Assembly: GCA_020744425.1 (NCBI GenBank) | Contig: JAGMUV010000004.1 | Span: 496,001 to 560,000, forward strand | Source of the DNA: Dactylonectria macrodidyma | Lineage: Eukaryota > Ascomycota > Sordariomycetes > Hypocreales > Nectriaceae | Length of the DNA stretch: 64,000 bases | Direction: 5' to 3' | Part shown: one piece after another, positions 10,260-22,512 of the stretch | Layout: each line of letters begins with the position of its first letter | How positions within the stretch are numbered: position 1 is the first letter of the stretch | Program-made: the position numbers and the translations under genes | Notes under the pieces: generated by a model | The model's input: the letters and a program-made list of their open reading frames with translations, nothing else | Databases searched by the model: none | What the model was told of the DNA's origin: nothing

Positions 10260-12481
10260 GACGTTGCTTTTTTTGTCGAACCCGAGTATTTTCTCATCTT
10301 CGATCTGCGGGGCGACGGGTGGGGAAGCAGATGAGATATAGTCCTGTGCAGCATCTGGGCTGGATCTTGGGAAATCCAGCTTCAACAACAAAACGAATGG
10401 TTCCAGGGCACTACGACCCCCCGGGATTCCAATCCGCCACGGTTTGATCTAGAATGTCACCCCTGCCCGCGAGCGAATGCCCCAACGCGGCGTCGCATTA
10501 GGCAATCTAGGATCAGTAAACGAGAACCGGGTCCCCAAGGGTCTCTCGGGGCGCTATAACACGAGGCGAGAGGGGGGAAGAAAAAGCCCAGACCTGACTC
10601 GGAGACTGTCATCCCATGTCGGAACGGACATTGCGGACGCCTTCTTCAGGGGGGATCTCGGGTTAGTTTCGACGTTGGCATACACAGTACGCGCGGTCAT
10701 AGGCTGCCCTTTTCTGACAAGGCCAATTATGAGTCTGTGTCTTGCTTGCGTATCCTTGCCAACGCACCATCCGATTGAAGGCCATGACCCCGGGATAAAT
10801 TCCCCAGGGTCTGGAAATCCCCCGCGCCCGTTGCAGAAAAAGCCCTTGCTCCTCGGAGCTGTCCTAACTATTGACAGCTGAGGAGAGTCGGAGAACCATG
10901 CATGGCGCACCCAAAACTTCGTAAGCCAACCACATGGCAGATGCTGTTGATAGTCAGGGCCAGGGGGATATGGGTGACATCCTCTAGTCTGCTTTTTTTT
11001 TCTACCTTACCTTGCTGGATGGATCCCCTTGCTGGGGAGAGAGCGTAAAAGACGCAAATTGTCGTCGACAGCAAACGCATGTGAGTGGTAACGATACGCC
11101 AGACGGCGTAGCAATCGGCAACACCCTCCTTTTCTGGGATCGGGGACAAAATAAGGTCACCAGTACGTACGTAGTGCGTATGGCGTTCTCAACGCTAGGT
11201 ATCTATGGCGACAAGGACTCAATGGGGAAGGACACCTATTGGGCCTCGCAAGTCCCGTACTGCTTGCTCTTTAGTTGAACGTCAAAGCAGAAAAGTAATT
11301 CTCCATGGTCAAACCTCTGTGATACATCCTCCGAAGCGTTCCCAGGCATCTCGCGCGTCCAGTCAGGTTCTGCGACAGGTGACACAATCGTCCGCCCGCC
11401 CGTTCGGGAAAGAGATGTGCAACGTCACCGGATGGCCGTTCCGAGTTTTGCAATGGAAAACCGTTTTGTGTGCACGAGCCCCCTTTCAACTTGCAACTCA
11501 CGGGAGCAACCGAGACGCTTGGGCTGGGCAACAGCATTTCGCACAGTTGGACATTACTCAATCAGCGTCGCATTGAGCAAGAAAGAAAGAAACCCATCGG
11601 TTTTTACGCGAACTGCCACGCCTTCCCGTATGCAGTCTATTACCCGATCCTCTTTCTCCACGTGCTATGCCTGTTTCACCTGCCCGCTGACTCGAGGGCA
11701 ATCCATCGCTCCACGCAGCTTGTGCAGTAGTTCCAGTCAGCCCCCCCTCTGGCCAGTACTTGATAGCGTGGCAAATTTCTCTCTTCGGCGCTGTCGTTTC
11801 AGCACTGTAGCACGGTGATCTTTCTACCTTCCCAGCTGGTTTGCCCTTCAAGGCCCTTGTGGAAGATATCCGCACACGCGGGACACTCTATCCCTCCTGG
11901 GTGACCGGAAAGGGGGGGCCGTCAAGTTTAAGACAGGGTTCAGTTTAGTACTGGTGTGCCCTCCTTCATTCACTTTCTCATGAATCATTTTGTACCCACC
12001 TTTCTGGAAGAAAGTTCTCGGAACCTCGAAGCGCCTATCGGACCCTTCTTTTTGCTCTCCTACATGTGCATGCGTTTCCGCGGCGTTTGACGCCATCTGC
12101 CCAGCGTATATGTAGTATTCTCCTGCAGCCGCTTTGCGCTGATACACAATCTTGGCTTCCAGGTGCCATCGGCTTGGCTTCATGGCTTCCAACGCTTGGA
12201 CGCGGGGTCTCCAACTTCGGGCATCCGGGTCGTCTCCGACACTTGTCGTCCGATCCTCCCCCGTTACGATACCATTACTACCTACGTCTTAGAACCAGGG
12301 TCGTGTCCTGTTTGTCGCGATCGGCTCCCTTGTCCCCCTATAAGACAACCAAGTATTGACTGTCACATGTGCTCGGCGATGCCTGGCGAGATGAAAATCC
12401 GAAAGAGTAGTAATATTCGTAATCCCACTTGTACTATTCATCAGAAGCTATGATACATGTTTTCCTTCTTCAAACTATCCT
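10260..12481. other. Intergenic, 2.2 kb, no gene seen
   Basis: Lies between the receptor's 5' end and the 3' end of the next minus-strand gene. Frames of 90-135 codons occur on both strands but show no family motif or paired splice sites. No repeat or RNA gene recognised. Confidence 0.55.
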
Positions 12482-15001
12482 TTACAAAATAGGATTCCCA
12501 TCAAACCCCAGATCCAGACTCTCCCAGTTCCAAAGCACCGCAAGATCACCCAACTCTACATCTGGCATGAATGGAATGTCATTTGTGCCCTCCAACGGCA
12601 TTTGCTGCATATTAGCAAACTGCTGTTCCGCCTCTGCGCCAGGCCAGTTCTGAGAGCCGTTCATCCCTGTGGAGCCAACTCCTGGCGAGCTGCTTGCTAG
12701 GTCCTGATACTGGTGATTTGGCCAGGGGGGCGCTGCTCCATACACAGCAGGGGGATCGGTGACCAATGGTTCACTAGAGCTTCCATCTGTAGGCGGGGAC
12801 AACCCGTAAGAGTTACCGTGCCCGGCGACTGGAAAATGTGTCGTGGGTCCTCCCAGTTGGATGGATGCGTCTAGAAACGTGTATCCAGCATACGTCTCGA
12901 CAGGGGCTACAGCTTGGCTAGGTACATAGTTCGAGGGTCCAGCTGCTTGCACACTGTTCGGTGCATCTTGTGCCGCCGCAGCTCTGAGTCGTTTGCGCAC
13001 ACCTACATCTCCGTTGTTGTTGGCAGTGGCGGGCCACACCTTGTCTACCAGCCGTCGTAAAACATCATACGGTGTCTTTGCTGTCTGGGTCGCCGTGCGC
13101 AGTTGCTTGAGGGTGGTCAACGCAAGGTCGACGGCGTCAACGACGTTGTCCTGTCGAGATAGAGCACCAGTTCCATCATGAAGAACCGCAGAGCAGAGGA
13201 GCGCCGCCGTGTCAAAAATGCAAAAGGGGACAAAGTGGAAGGTCGTGTCTCTGGACCACACGTACTCAAAGAAGCGCTGAACTGCCTGCAACAATTTTAA
13301 TGCATAGTCGATGCCATCGTCTCTGAATTTCAGCTCGAGCTCCGGGCTGTCTTCGTTCATCGGCTTGGCCATGAACGATCTAAATGGGCCAAGGGCAATC
13401 GCAATGGTACAAGTCTGCATGTAATGGCGATGCAGGGCGACCCAGGGGTAGGTTTGCTCGGGGCCAGTGTCTGGATTTTCGATGGCGTAGGCAGGTGGCA
13501 AGTTACGGATGAATTCTTCAAGGATACCCTGATACTTCTGTATCTGGGCAGGATCAGTCAGAATCTTGGGTGGTCCAAATGCTGCAAAGATTTGGCCGAC
13601 AAGTTGCGACTGTAGTTTCAAGTGCAAGAGTGGCGAGACGGGGAAGGGCTCGAGGGTCAGGCTTGGTAGACCGATTTTGATGTTTGTGCGGTCAATGAGC
13701 ATTGGCCGGGCAAGCAACGATGAAACCAGCCTACAATACTGTTAGATGGTGGCTTGATCAGGGACAGAGCCTCAGAGGAATCACTCACCAATCCCAAGAA
13801 TCAACAATACACCATAGTCGCCTCCTCATTTCTCGATTGAAATCGGAGATATGTCCCTTTGGTTCCTCATGGAGACCTTGCAAATACTCGTTAGAATCTC
13901 CTTAACGATGGGCCTGACGAAAGGGGCTCAATATGCATACCTAGAGCTTGAGCTTCGCGAACAGTGGCGCCCAGCACCTGCCAACACTCGACAAAGCGTG
14001 CTTCAGCCTTGAACCAGTAGCACGAATGCAGCAGGTACTGGACTGAGTAAAAGTGACTGTGGCCAACTGGAATTGCGCTATGAAGCTCTCGGGCGGCGTC
14101 GTGATAGCGCTCTGTGAGATCTTTGACGGATTGTCCAAGATTGGCCTCGAGAGTCTCGGTGAGTTTGTCATCGGTATGCTGCACGGAGCAGGCGCAGATC
14201 ATGATGATGAGACAGGTCCATTGGAGTCCGAGGGGCCGACCCGCATCTCTGTCTCTGCACCATTCAGCGTACTCGCGAATGAAATTTGGTGGATAAACAA
14301 TGTAGTAGTAATAGTTGACGTTGGAGAGAAAGTTCTGCACCAAAGCGTCTGCGTGTACTGTTTAGTGGATGGAAAATAAATCTACGGGATTGGGATATAC
14401 ACTCACCTAAATCCCGCCTCGAGGGCAAGATGTCCAGTGCGCGGACCAGCTGGGGACTGCTTACAAGGTCGGCGAGGAATTGCTCATTCCCGGATTTGTT
14501 CTGAGACTACGGCGGGTCAGAAAGATGCAAGAGAAAACGGGTCACGGGCAGATATGGTCTTACGTCGATCTCGAGATTGGCTAGAAGGTGGGAGGACGTA
14601 TAGCCCATGGCCTCGAGCCCACCAGCAATATCCCACTCATCACCGTCTTCATTGGAGTCGCGCTCACGCTTCTGCCTCACATCGGCGGAGGGAACCCAGG
14701 CAGTATTGGGCTCGTCGCTATGACTGAAACTGCACAAGGTGACGACCTTGCGCTTCTGGCAGTGATTGCACGGCCATTGGCGGTTGCACTTGATGGGGGG
14801 GAATCACTGGGGTCAGCATGCGGGGATCGCGTGATGATGGACGGGCTCCCTGCTGGGCCGCTGGAACTTGGCAGGGATAAGGATTGGGATGATGGCACGC
14901 TTGCTTACCTTTTGCTTGCGGCGCTGGCACTCGGTGCAGGCGGTGCGGACGGGCGCTTCGTCCTTGGGAGAGCTATCGTCAGATGTGCTGCGGCCCTCCA
15001 T
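12482..15001 (-). CDS. Zn2Cys6 transcription factor with fungal-specific TF domain
   Basis: A nuclear regulator of 723 residues built from six exons on the minus strand: 15001-14909, 14788-14564, 14506-14407, 14357-13941, 13876-13789 and 13730-12482. The zinc cluster spans intron 1: ACTECQRRKQK, then CNRQWPCNHCQKRKVVTLC, with Cys 22, 25, 32, 38, 41 and 50. The middle region follows the fungal-specific TF domain (SVQYLLHSCYWFKAEARFVE, ATVREAQALGLHEEPKG, FNREMRRRLWCIVDSWDW). The C-terminal third is Pro/Ser/Gly-rich, as in activation regions. An in-frame ATG at 15049 would add 16 residues; I prefer 15001 because the zinc cluster then sits at the usual distance from the N-terminus. Intron 1 is 120 nt, the others 49-64 nt. 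No target can be named from sequence. Confidence 0.88.
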
Positions 15002-18000
15002 CTTGGATTGATATCGAGACGAAGGAGAAGATGAGAGAAATTCGAACAAGGCAAGACAAGGCAGTTGGGTTTTCTCGCAAGAAATACGATAATGAACCCC
15101 AGCGAGAAAAAGCAGCTGAACAAGGGCGGGGCAGGCACGCCAAGGGGATCTGCGTGCAGCGCGTTTGCTTTTGCTTGTTGCTTTTCGGTTCCGGCCGCAC
15201 TTTTAACCCGAATATCATGAGCGGGGTCATCTTTTTTGTTTTGTTGGCGGGCGGAACTAGGCGGCACCTTGCCGGCTCGACCTGGTGTCGATCGCCGCCT
15301 CTTCTTTTTCTTTTTTTTTTTCCTTTTTCGGTGCTAGCCAATTTGACAGGTAACTATTGAGGGGCGGACTGGCTGCTTATGGCGTTTGCCGTGGCTGAAA
15401 ACTTGTGCCCAATCCCTTCTAAGGGCTTTCCAAAATGTTTTATTTGTCATGCAGTTTCCCCGGAGGCTGGAGGAGCCGTATGTTACCATCCATACGAACA
15501 TTCTCACGTCAAAAGTCCAGACCGGCCAGTCAATTGCCACCGCCGAAATCGGATTCGAGTGTCAACGACGGCTGTCGATATCCTCCCTCACCTCCAAAAT
15601 CCAGCTATCGCTCTCGGTCCAATTAGACCCAGCAAGCGTGCCAAGCATTAGCCATCGGATGGTCAGTGTGACGATGTTGCATCCGCCGCCCACCCACCCA
15701 AATTTAGCAGGGATATTCGAGCTGAGATGCAGCCGTGTCACGGAACTAATGACATGCAAAGCAAATTCCATACAGAGAGCTGACCGCGAGAGTGGGGGAT
15801 AATCTCATCGACGGCTCACAAACACTACAAAAAGTGCATATTCCTACCTAGTATCCCGCTGAGCAGGGGTCAATTCTGTGGAGCGGCAAACGCCGATTCT
15901 CATGCAAGGGATGGAATGAACAGGTCTCGTAAACTTGCTCAACAGAGTCAACGACCCAACACCCAGCCCCGCGATAAAGCACCTAGTCATGAGCCCCAAC
16001 GATGAAGAGCCAACAGCATGCAACATGCAACATGCAGCAGTAATTCCATTTTTTCGGCCAATTCCCACTTCCAAAAGGCGTAGTAGTACTCCATGCCATT
16101 CGTCGTCACGCGATATATGTGACGCCTGTCTTATCGTACTGTGACAAGTCACATAACGCTCCTTGCCGTGAGACCAATCCTCACCCGTTTTGTGTGCCAA
16201 CCAGCGATCCTCACCCTTCATGTAGCATATTATTAGTGCATCCAAAAGCAATTCGATTCACAAGTGTGCTCTAGGTGAGACACTCAGATATCAGGCGACA
16301 ATCGAGTCGCTGTGGCTGAGCCTCTTCATAGACTTGGTGGGACGCCTGCAGGCAAGGCATTCATGTGCACGAGATACACATCCCGCATGGGAGGAACATC
16401 GCCAGTACCACGTCTAGTTTCAGGATCGACTAAATTTCATGAGCAATGTCCACTCCGTTTCAGCCATATGATTGGTGTGCGGTCAGTCTTGAGCTTTAAG
16501 AAATCAGCTGGCAAAGAGCCTCTTCGTATTTTGATACAGGGTAACAAAAATGCCGACTTCCACATTTCTAAGTACTCTGAGACTCGGGATAAGTTGTATC
16601 GACCCAATCCGAATGACTGTTTTCAACGTTGGGTCCACAGCGTCTCAGCCTCACCTCAAGAGGTTGTGACCCCCCTAAACCCGCATGGCCAATTCCTCGT
16701 ATCGAGTAAGCACTGGCTGCGTGCGTCACCGGTCCTTGACATGAGGCTGGTGGTACAACAGCGACTGGTGCTCACCGGTGCTCCACCAAACGGACAAATG
16801 GGCCAGGCAGGAAGAGGCATACGAGTTCTAACACCGGCGAGGCGTCTTCATCGTAACATCGTGTCTGTCTTTTACCACTCACGTTCTGCTGACGAACGCC
16901 AACTTGAGTCAGGTTTCAGGTCTAGTGACACGGTCAGCCGTGTAGTCACCATATCCTTGTCCATGATTACTTTTGAATTTGCCTACCCGGCCTCATCCCA
17001 GATGAGAAGAATCAGGCTATGACCTCAGGTCACTGACCTGGAAATTTGCTGGTCTACTGTGAGTCGGCTCCCCAACTGAATTTCAGGGTGGCAAATAAGA
17101 GCGGGTATATTATGATAGGAGAAAGCGATGGCAAGCAAGTCTCATCCTCCTTCAAGGGCCATATGAAATGGTTTGGCGAAGTGAACTTGTTGTGTAGCCC
17201 TTTGGCATGAGATCTCGCCCCCATTGTTACCTAGACCCAACCCTTAATGTAACTGACGCAGTGGCGGGTGCACTGGGCCAACGTTGATTTTTAGTGACAC
17301 ATCGGTATTGAAACTTCGTGCAACCATTCCATCATGTTCTTGCCGTCTGACAACCCATGAGCCATACGACAACGCCAAATTGTGACCACAGGGCGAATGC
17401 ACTTGCTGACATGGGGGAGAAGCATATCATACAAAATAGCTAAGCCTGAATGGATGCTCGTATTCCGTACTCTTGAATACTAGGTCAGGGTAGGTTTCTC
17501 GGAATACAGAATCTACCCCGACAACGGGGTCTGCACCAGGAGGTTCACGCCATCTCATACAAGACGGCACATGCACTCGCGATGATTTCATTATTGTTGG
17601 TAATATATATCTTATGTAGCCCTGAGCTTAATCTTAGACGTTGTTCTCTTCATGGTAGAGTGACCGGGAACGACCGATCCTTGAAAGCAGCCCCTTCAAG
17701 GACCGGGATTGATGCTCGCATGTAGACGAATCTTGAACTCGTTGACCATAGAGTATAGTAAAGTAGACTTTATTGGACGCAGGTATGTCTGTACTATTGT
17801 TAGCTGAATTTCAACATCTCAGTACTTTAAAGCTACTGCGAGACGTGGCGAAGCCGGGAGCTTCCTTGCTGGTATCTCATATGTATTTAGTGATATAATA
17901 CTGATTAAACTAAGTAATTGAATCCCGAAGTCAAAAGAGTCACGAGCAGAACGATTGAATGTGGAGTGAAGATATCAAGTGGGATTAAATTGTCACACCG

Positions 18001-18396
18001 AGATACTATACAGGAGCGAGTTGGTGCGTTTTGCTGTGAGCGATAGCAACAGGAGGACACTTCCCATTTTACAATGGTTAGGCACAAAATTGAAGCACAG
18101 TGGTTTAACTGAACTTCGCCTTCGGTCATGCAATCGCTGCCAATATCCAGGCGGGGAAATAACAGAAGCCTCGATGGCATTCACGGCTCCCCAATGGCAC
18201 GGCAATTGGAGGCTTCTCAAGCCGCAAAGCCGGATCAAGCCGCCAAAACTAAGCCCAAAGGATCGCCAACGCCTCGGAGTAGTAAACAGAGAACGGGGAA
18301 GCACAATGGCCATTTCAGAGCTAACTAAAGGCTCCGACGTCACGAGGACAATCGGCTTGGAGTTAGTCATAGACGACCCGCTTTTTATTACACCGA
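15002..18396. other. Intergenic, 3.4 kb, gene-poor
   Basis: Divergent promoter space between two regulator genes. It has a pyrimidine tract (T-run near 15305-15330) and, around 17580-17960, an AT-rich stretch. The longest frame (16312-17022) begins with GTG and shows no domain. I see nothing else. Confidence 0.5.
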
Positions 18397-18419
18397 ACAT
18401 GCCGACTCCGTCGGCGTGT
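18397..18419. promoter_or_regulatory. Palindromic CCG-N7-CGG site upstream of a zinc-cluster gene
   Basis: ACATGCCGACTCCGTCGGCG followed by TGT forms two 10-base arms around TCC with a single mismatch. The core CCG-N7-CGG is an everted triplet pair, the kind of site bound by Zn2Cys6 dimers. It lies about 140 bases before the ATG at 18555, so autoregulation is possible (inference). The 11 bases ATGCCGACTCC recur at 22643-22653, between the two enzyme genes. Confidence 0.45.
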
Positions 18420-18554
18420 TTGAGGGGCACGCGTTGCACTTTCATTTCCTGCATCCTCCGCAGTCGCAAAAAGCCCTTGAATGCTGAAGCCACCTTGGAG
18501 TGTCGCTACAGGCTAATTACACTCCGACTTTCCCCCCACGTAGGTCTGTCAAAG

Positions 18555-20840
18555 ATGCCCAAAGCTCCTAAGCTGCCGGCTTGCGACCCCTGCCGAGCGT
18601 CTAAGTTAGCCTGCGACCACACTCGGCCCGTGTGCTCTCGATGTCGCAGCAGGAATCAAACCGCCAATTGTACATATCGATTGAGGCCGTTCAAGAAGGG
18701 TAAAAATAAATCGAGCGTAGTCACTCCCCCGCCGGATATCAGGTATGGCACTTGGATGTACACACCCATTGAGTCCGACTTAGGCTGATATCTGAGGGGG
18801 GAATAGCCAACGTCGGGATCTCGTTGGTCGCCTCTCCAGTGGTTCATCAAGGGCAGAGACACCAGTTACACCAGTCACCGGGTTTCTGACCAAGCCACAC
18901 AACTACCCTAACCCTGGGTACCTGGGCTCTTTTAGCCATACAACGCTCTTCAATCATCTCCCAGTCGGTGATGATGGTGTCGGCGAAAGCAGTCCTGAGG
19001 TCGGGCAAGCTTGGGGATCTCTTTCTGAGAAGCTCATAAACGAAACGCATGTTTCTCAAGGCGTCGAGCTCATCGAGCATCTCTATCGCTTTGTCCAAAT
19101 TCCCGCTTGTGTCAGGCTGGTCAATGGATGGCGCGCCACTGGGGCAAATCTTCCCATCTCGGGATTATTCACAGAGCACTGCAACCTTACTGCCCAGCAC
19201 TTGCTGGAAGGCCTCGGCGGAGGCTCAAGAAATGCCATGGAAATCTCAAAGAACCTCTTCATTCAATCATGCCGACCACTGTTGATGGACGCCACCACTA
19301 CTTTCGACGCCTTCTGCGCACAATTTTGCGGGCAGAATGCGCGATGGGAAACCTTGGGCCTTTTCTTCACCACAGTGTCTCGGGCCACCTTCAGGTTCAG
19401 CAGCACCGAGACCCCTTACAACTCCGAGCAGCAGCGACGTAATCTGCGGAAGCTTGCCATGCACTATTCAGATCGCTGTCTTGAGTTTTCGTTATCGCTT
19501 GACTGCTTGAATGACTTGCAGCTCATTCTACAATACGAGAACTTCATCCTCCATTCACTTGTTGATGGTGACCAGAGTAGGTGAAGAAGCCATGCCATGC
19601 TCAGCATGCTAATTCTAACAGCCATCTTAGGCTACCAATCATGGAGAAAGCTGGGCGACGTCGCCAGTTCTTTATTCGCTCTCGGATATCACCAAGACAC
19701 CAAAAACAGTGCACAATGTCCTGCCTTCCTCCGGGATCTCAGACAAGCCGTTTTTGCTCGGGCGTATTCCGCCGACAAAAACATCTCCATATTTCTCGGT
19801 CGCCCGTCAAGGATCCATCGCCAGCATTGTCTCTTGCGTCTCCCGGGGCAGGATACAGAAATCTCTATGAGCAGTCCATACTTCTCGCAGGAATGGCCAG
19901 ATTGGACACAGCAAGAGCAATTTGACTACACGGCCGACACGCACTGGTACACTCTATGTGCGGTCGTAAAAGAGGAGATACTGCATCTGTTTGGAGAGGA
20001 ATGCTATGAAGAGAGGATGAGAAAAGCGAGGTAAGCATGCTCTTATTATCCAAGAAATTGTGCTGACAGTCGCAGTCTCATCCAAGCCAAAGCTGAATCG
20101 CAATGGCTAGCATTTCCTCAGCAGTTCCGCCTAGAGGGAACAATCCGCGCCTACGATAGACAACCGATAGAGCTAGATCTCATGGTCAGCGCTCGCCTTA
20201 ACCACCTCCACGTGTTGTTTCTGCTTCGTCTGGCACTAGTGCGCCACATCTCAGAACCAGATGCCCAGTTGGTGGCCATCTCGGCAGATATGCTAGGGGT
20301 AGTGATTGAAGCGGTGATGATCAAGGACCGACTGATCGATTCTGGCACATCCCTCATTTGGAAGGAAAGTCACATTCCTGAATCTCGTAGAATCTCACTA
20401 ACTTAATGCAGGTTGCGTACTACGGACTGGCAGCGGCTGGTGTCATAAGTTTGTCATTACTATATGGTCCACAGGCAATCTCGAACAACGGGGTAACCAT
20501 GTCAACCGTGTTCCAAAACCTGAGCGTCCTGGTCACCGAGGTCGAAGTTGGAACGCTGGTCTGTAAGGAAGACGCCAACTACGCACTACTAGCAGGAGCC
20601 ACACAAACCATCAAAAGCCTCCTCGATCGATTCTTGTGCGGTCGAATGGGGGCACAAGTTTTGAGCCAGCCGCCAGGGACATCTCTCTTGTCCCTCCCTA
20701 CCCTTCCAAATGACGGAAACTGGAAACCATGGGATAACAATAACGTGCAAGATTTTGAAGTAGACTTTTGGCTCACGCTGGCCGAGCACCCGTTCCTGGT
20801 CGGAGATGAGGCAGCAGCGCAGGGTTTCTCAGGCCCCTGA
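18555..20840 (+). CDS. Zn2Cys6 transcription factor beside an aminotransferase/decarboxylase pair
   Basis: A nuclear regulator of 694 residues. The proposed exons are 18555-18742, 18807-19576, 19622-20030, 20076-20364 and 20412-20840. The N-terminus carries the zinc cluster ACDPCRASKLACDHTRPVC then SRCRSRNQTANC (Cys 10, 13, 20, 27, 30, 39) and a basic linker (RPFKKGKNK). Later parts match fungal TF regions (LGYQSWRKLGDVASSLFALG, FLGRPSRIHRQHC, then VAYYGLAAAGVISLSLL). Introns 1-3 are canonical. Intron 4 (20365-20411) has ACTAAC and TGCAG at its 3' end, but its donor reads AAG|GAAAGT, with GA where GT is expected. The only canonical in-frame rescue (donor after 20368, acceptor 20433) would delete the conserved VAYYGLA. 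The stop is 26 bases from the convergent aminotransferase gene. It is the obvious candidate regulator of the enzyme pair (inference). Confidence 0.83.
20365..20411 (+). other. Intron with apparent GA donor
   Basis: Needed to join DSGTSLIWK to VAYYGLAAAG in frame. The 3' side is normal (branch ACTAAC, acceptor GCAG). The 5' side is GAAAGT, one base from the consensus GTAAGT. Confidence 0.55.
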
Positions 20841-20865
20841 GGTCTGATACAATGGCCGCTGCCCC

Positions 20866-22410
20866 TTAGACGAGTCTGAACTCTTTCCGCACCGCCGCCG
20901 CAAACCGTTCAATCGCTTCGGTGAGATCATTCTCGGGCGCTGCCGCAAAGGTCATTCGGAAGCAAACTTGAGGAGCCTGTTCCTTACTGGCGGCGAACCA
21001 ACTCCCTTTGCTAACCAGAACTCCATTTTCACAAGCTGTTGTGAAGATATTGTCTTCTACCTCGGAGTAGAACAGTCTCAGCTCTTCAGGAGAACGATCC
21101 ATTTTGGCGTCTGGATGTTTTGGGACCGAAACCTTGACCCAGAAGAACATACCAGTCGTGGGGATATTCCACTCGCAAATATCCGACGGGACGTGACGAT
21201 TGCAAGCCTCCAGGAGGATGTTTCGGCGGTCACGGTACTCCGAAGACAGATAGCTCAGCCATGAAATGAATCCTTCGTGGCCCCAAGTCTCGTCCAAAAG
21301 CTTATACACCATCAATTGCGAAGGTCCGCTGGGCGAGAGGACACCCACTTCGGTCTGAGAGATGAACTTAGAAATCACCTGAGAGCTCCCCGTGACCCAG
21401 CCGCAGCGCAGGCCAGGAGCCAGAATCTTGGAAGTCGTGTCCATGCGCAGAACCCGGCCAGAGACATCGAGAGATAGGTATGAGACTGGCAGTCGCGCCA
21501 GGAGCGCATCTGGGGTTGCTTGCGGGACCTTGGGAGCTGAGGCGTCGTAGTTGTTTTCTCCCAGCTGAATGAAGTAGTAGGGATCGTCTTCAATGATGTA
21601 CAGATCATGCTCCTCCGCGATTTGGTAAATGGCTTTTCGTCGAGCCAGGTTTTGTGTCGTGCCAGTTGGGTTCTGTCCCGTCGGGATGGTGTACAAGAGC
21701 GATGGCTTTGTTCCCTTTGACTCGTCCCAGTTGCGCAGCTTGGATTCGAGATCATTGGGGTCGAGGCCAAACTCGTCAATGTCTACAGCAATGACATTCA
21801 GGCCTTGGGCCTTTGCCGTGGCCATCGTTCCCGAGTAGGTGTGGTTCTCGAAGAGTACATAGTCCCCACGGTTGCAGAAGATTCTGAATGCAATCTCGAA
21901 GGCAGAGGTTGTTCCGGCCGTCATGCAGCATTCCCAGTCGTCATAGGGCGGATCGTGGATCAACTCCATATGCTCAGTGACGAAGCGCAACGCCTGCGGA
22001 GAGCCAGCGGAGTAGCCATAGTTCATGGCGACATTGAGAGGGTAGCCTTCCTCCTCCCTAGTGGACGACATGAGGGCCTCTTTCTTGGTGTCATTATCCT
22101 TTGACACGCCATAATTCCACTCCGCGGTCGTCGCCAGCGTCTCCCAAGGGAAGTACTGAGGTGCAGGCCGGGCCGTCCCTAGAGTGATGAGCCTCGGCAT
22201 GCCAGGGGCTCTCGCCGCCATTCTCAATGGAGAAGGGATCTGATTGAGGGCTTCGATGCTGAATCGGTCATCCCATCTCTTGGCCTTGGGCTTCGAGCCT
22301 GAGGGCTGGATCTTGAAGTGGTTGGAGGTGGTGTAAGGGGCGCATCCTGGTGGAAGAGGGTCAGAGTTGGCCCGCTTCTCTTCCAACTTGATGAGCTTTG
22401 CTTGCAACAT
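20866..22410 (-). CDS. Aromatic amino-acid aminotransferase, Aro8 type (PLP, fold type I)
   Basis: A cytosolic PLP enzyme that moves the amino group of Tyr, Phe, Trp (or 2-aminoadipate/kynurenine) to a 2-oxo acid. A single exon gives 514 residues from the ATG at 22410; the frame is open a little further but without another ATG. Family landmarks: NYGYSAGSPQALR (substrate/cofactor entry region, about 130-142), TAGTTSAFE, YTIPTGQNPTG (Asn 247), YIIEDDPYY (Asp 275, pyridine N contact), TTSKILAPGLRCGW (Lys 328, the Schiff-base lysine; Arg 335) and GMFFWV near the C-terminus. All catalytic residues are present and the length is normal for fungal Aro8 homologues. It is convergent with the regulator at 18555 and divergent from the decarboxylase at 22886, which could use its keto-acid product. 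Exact substrate is not decided by sequence. Confidence 0.93.
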   Translation of the reverse strand: MLQAKLIKLEEKRANSDPLPPGCAPYTTSNHFKIQPSGSKPKAKRWDDRFSIEALNQIPSPLRMAARAPGMPRLITLGTARPAPQYFPWETLATTAEWNYGVSKDNDTKKEALMSSTREEEGYPLNVAMNYGYSAGSPQALRFVTEHMELIHDPPYDDWECCMTAGTTSAFEIAFRIFCNRGDYVLFENHTYSGTMATAKAQGLNVIAVDIDEFGLDPNDLESKLRNWDESKGTKPSLLYTIPTGQNPTGTTQNLARRKAIYQIAEEHDLYIIEDDPYYFIQLGENNYDASAPKVPQATPDALLARLPVSYLSLDVSGRVLRMDTTSKILAPGLRCGWVTGSSQVISKFISQTEVGVLSPSGPSQLMVYKLLDETWGHEGFISWLSYLSSEYRDRRNILLEACNRHVPSDICEWNIPTTGMFFWVKVSVPKHPDAKMDRSPEELRLFYSEVEDNIFTTACENGVLVSKGSWFAASKEQAPQVCFRMTFAAAPENDLTEAIERFAAAVRKEFRLV

Positions 22411-22512
22411 TTTTGCTTGATGGATCTTGATGCAAAATGATTTGATTGAATTAGACAAGTACTAAACAATTAGACCATCCTGTGTTTGTTTTATAATTCA
22501 TCATTACAGTGT

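Noticed and set aside
10477..10881. 134-codon frame with an ATG, divergent from the receptor
   Set aside because: No recognisable family and no splice partner; the reverse strand is just as open.
16312..17022. 236-codon open frame
   Set aside because: Begins with GTG, shows no domain or coherent composition and has no partner exon.
22411..22458. Longer N-terminus for the aminotransferase
   Set aside because: The frame is open but has only a TTG; the first ATG is at 22410.
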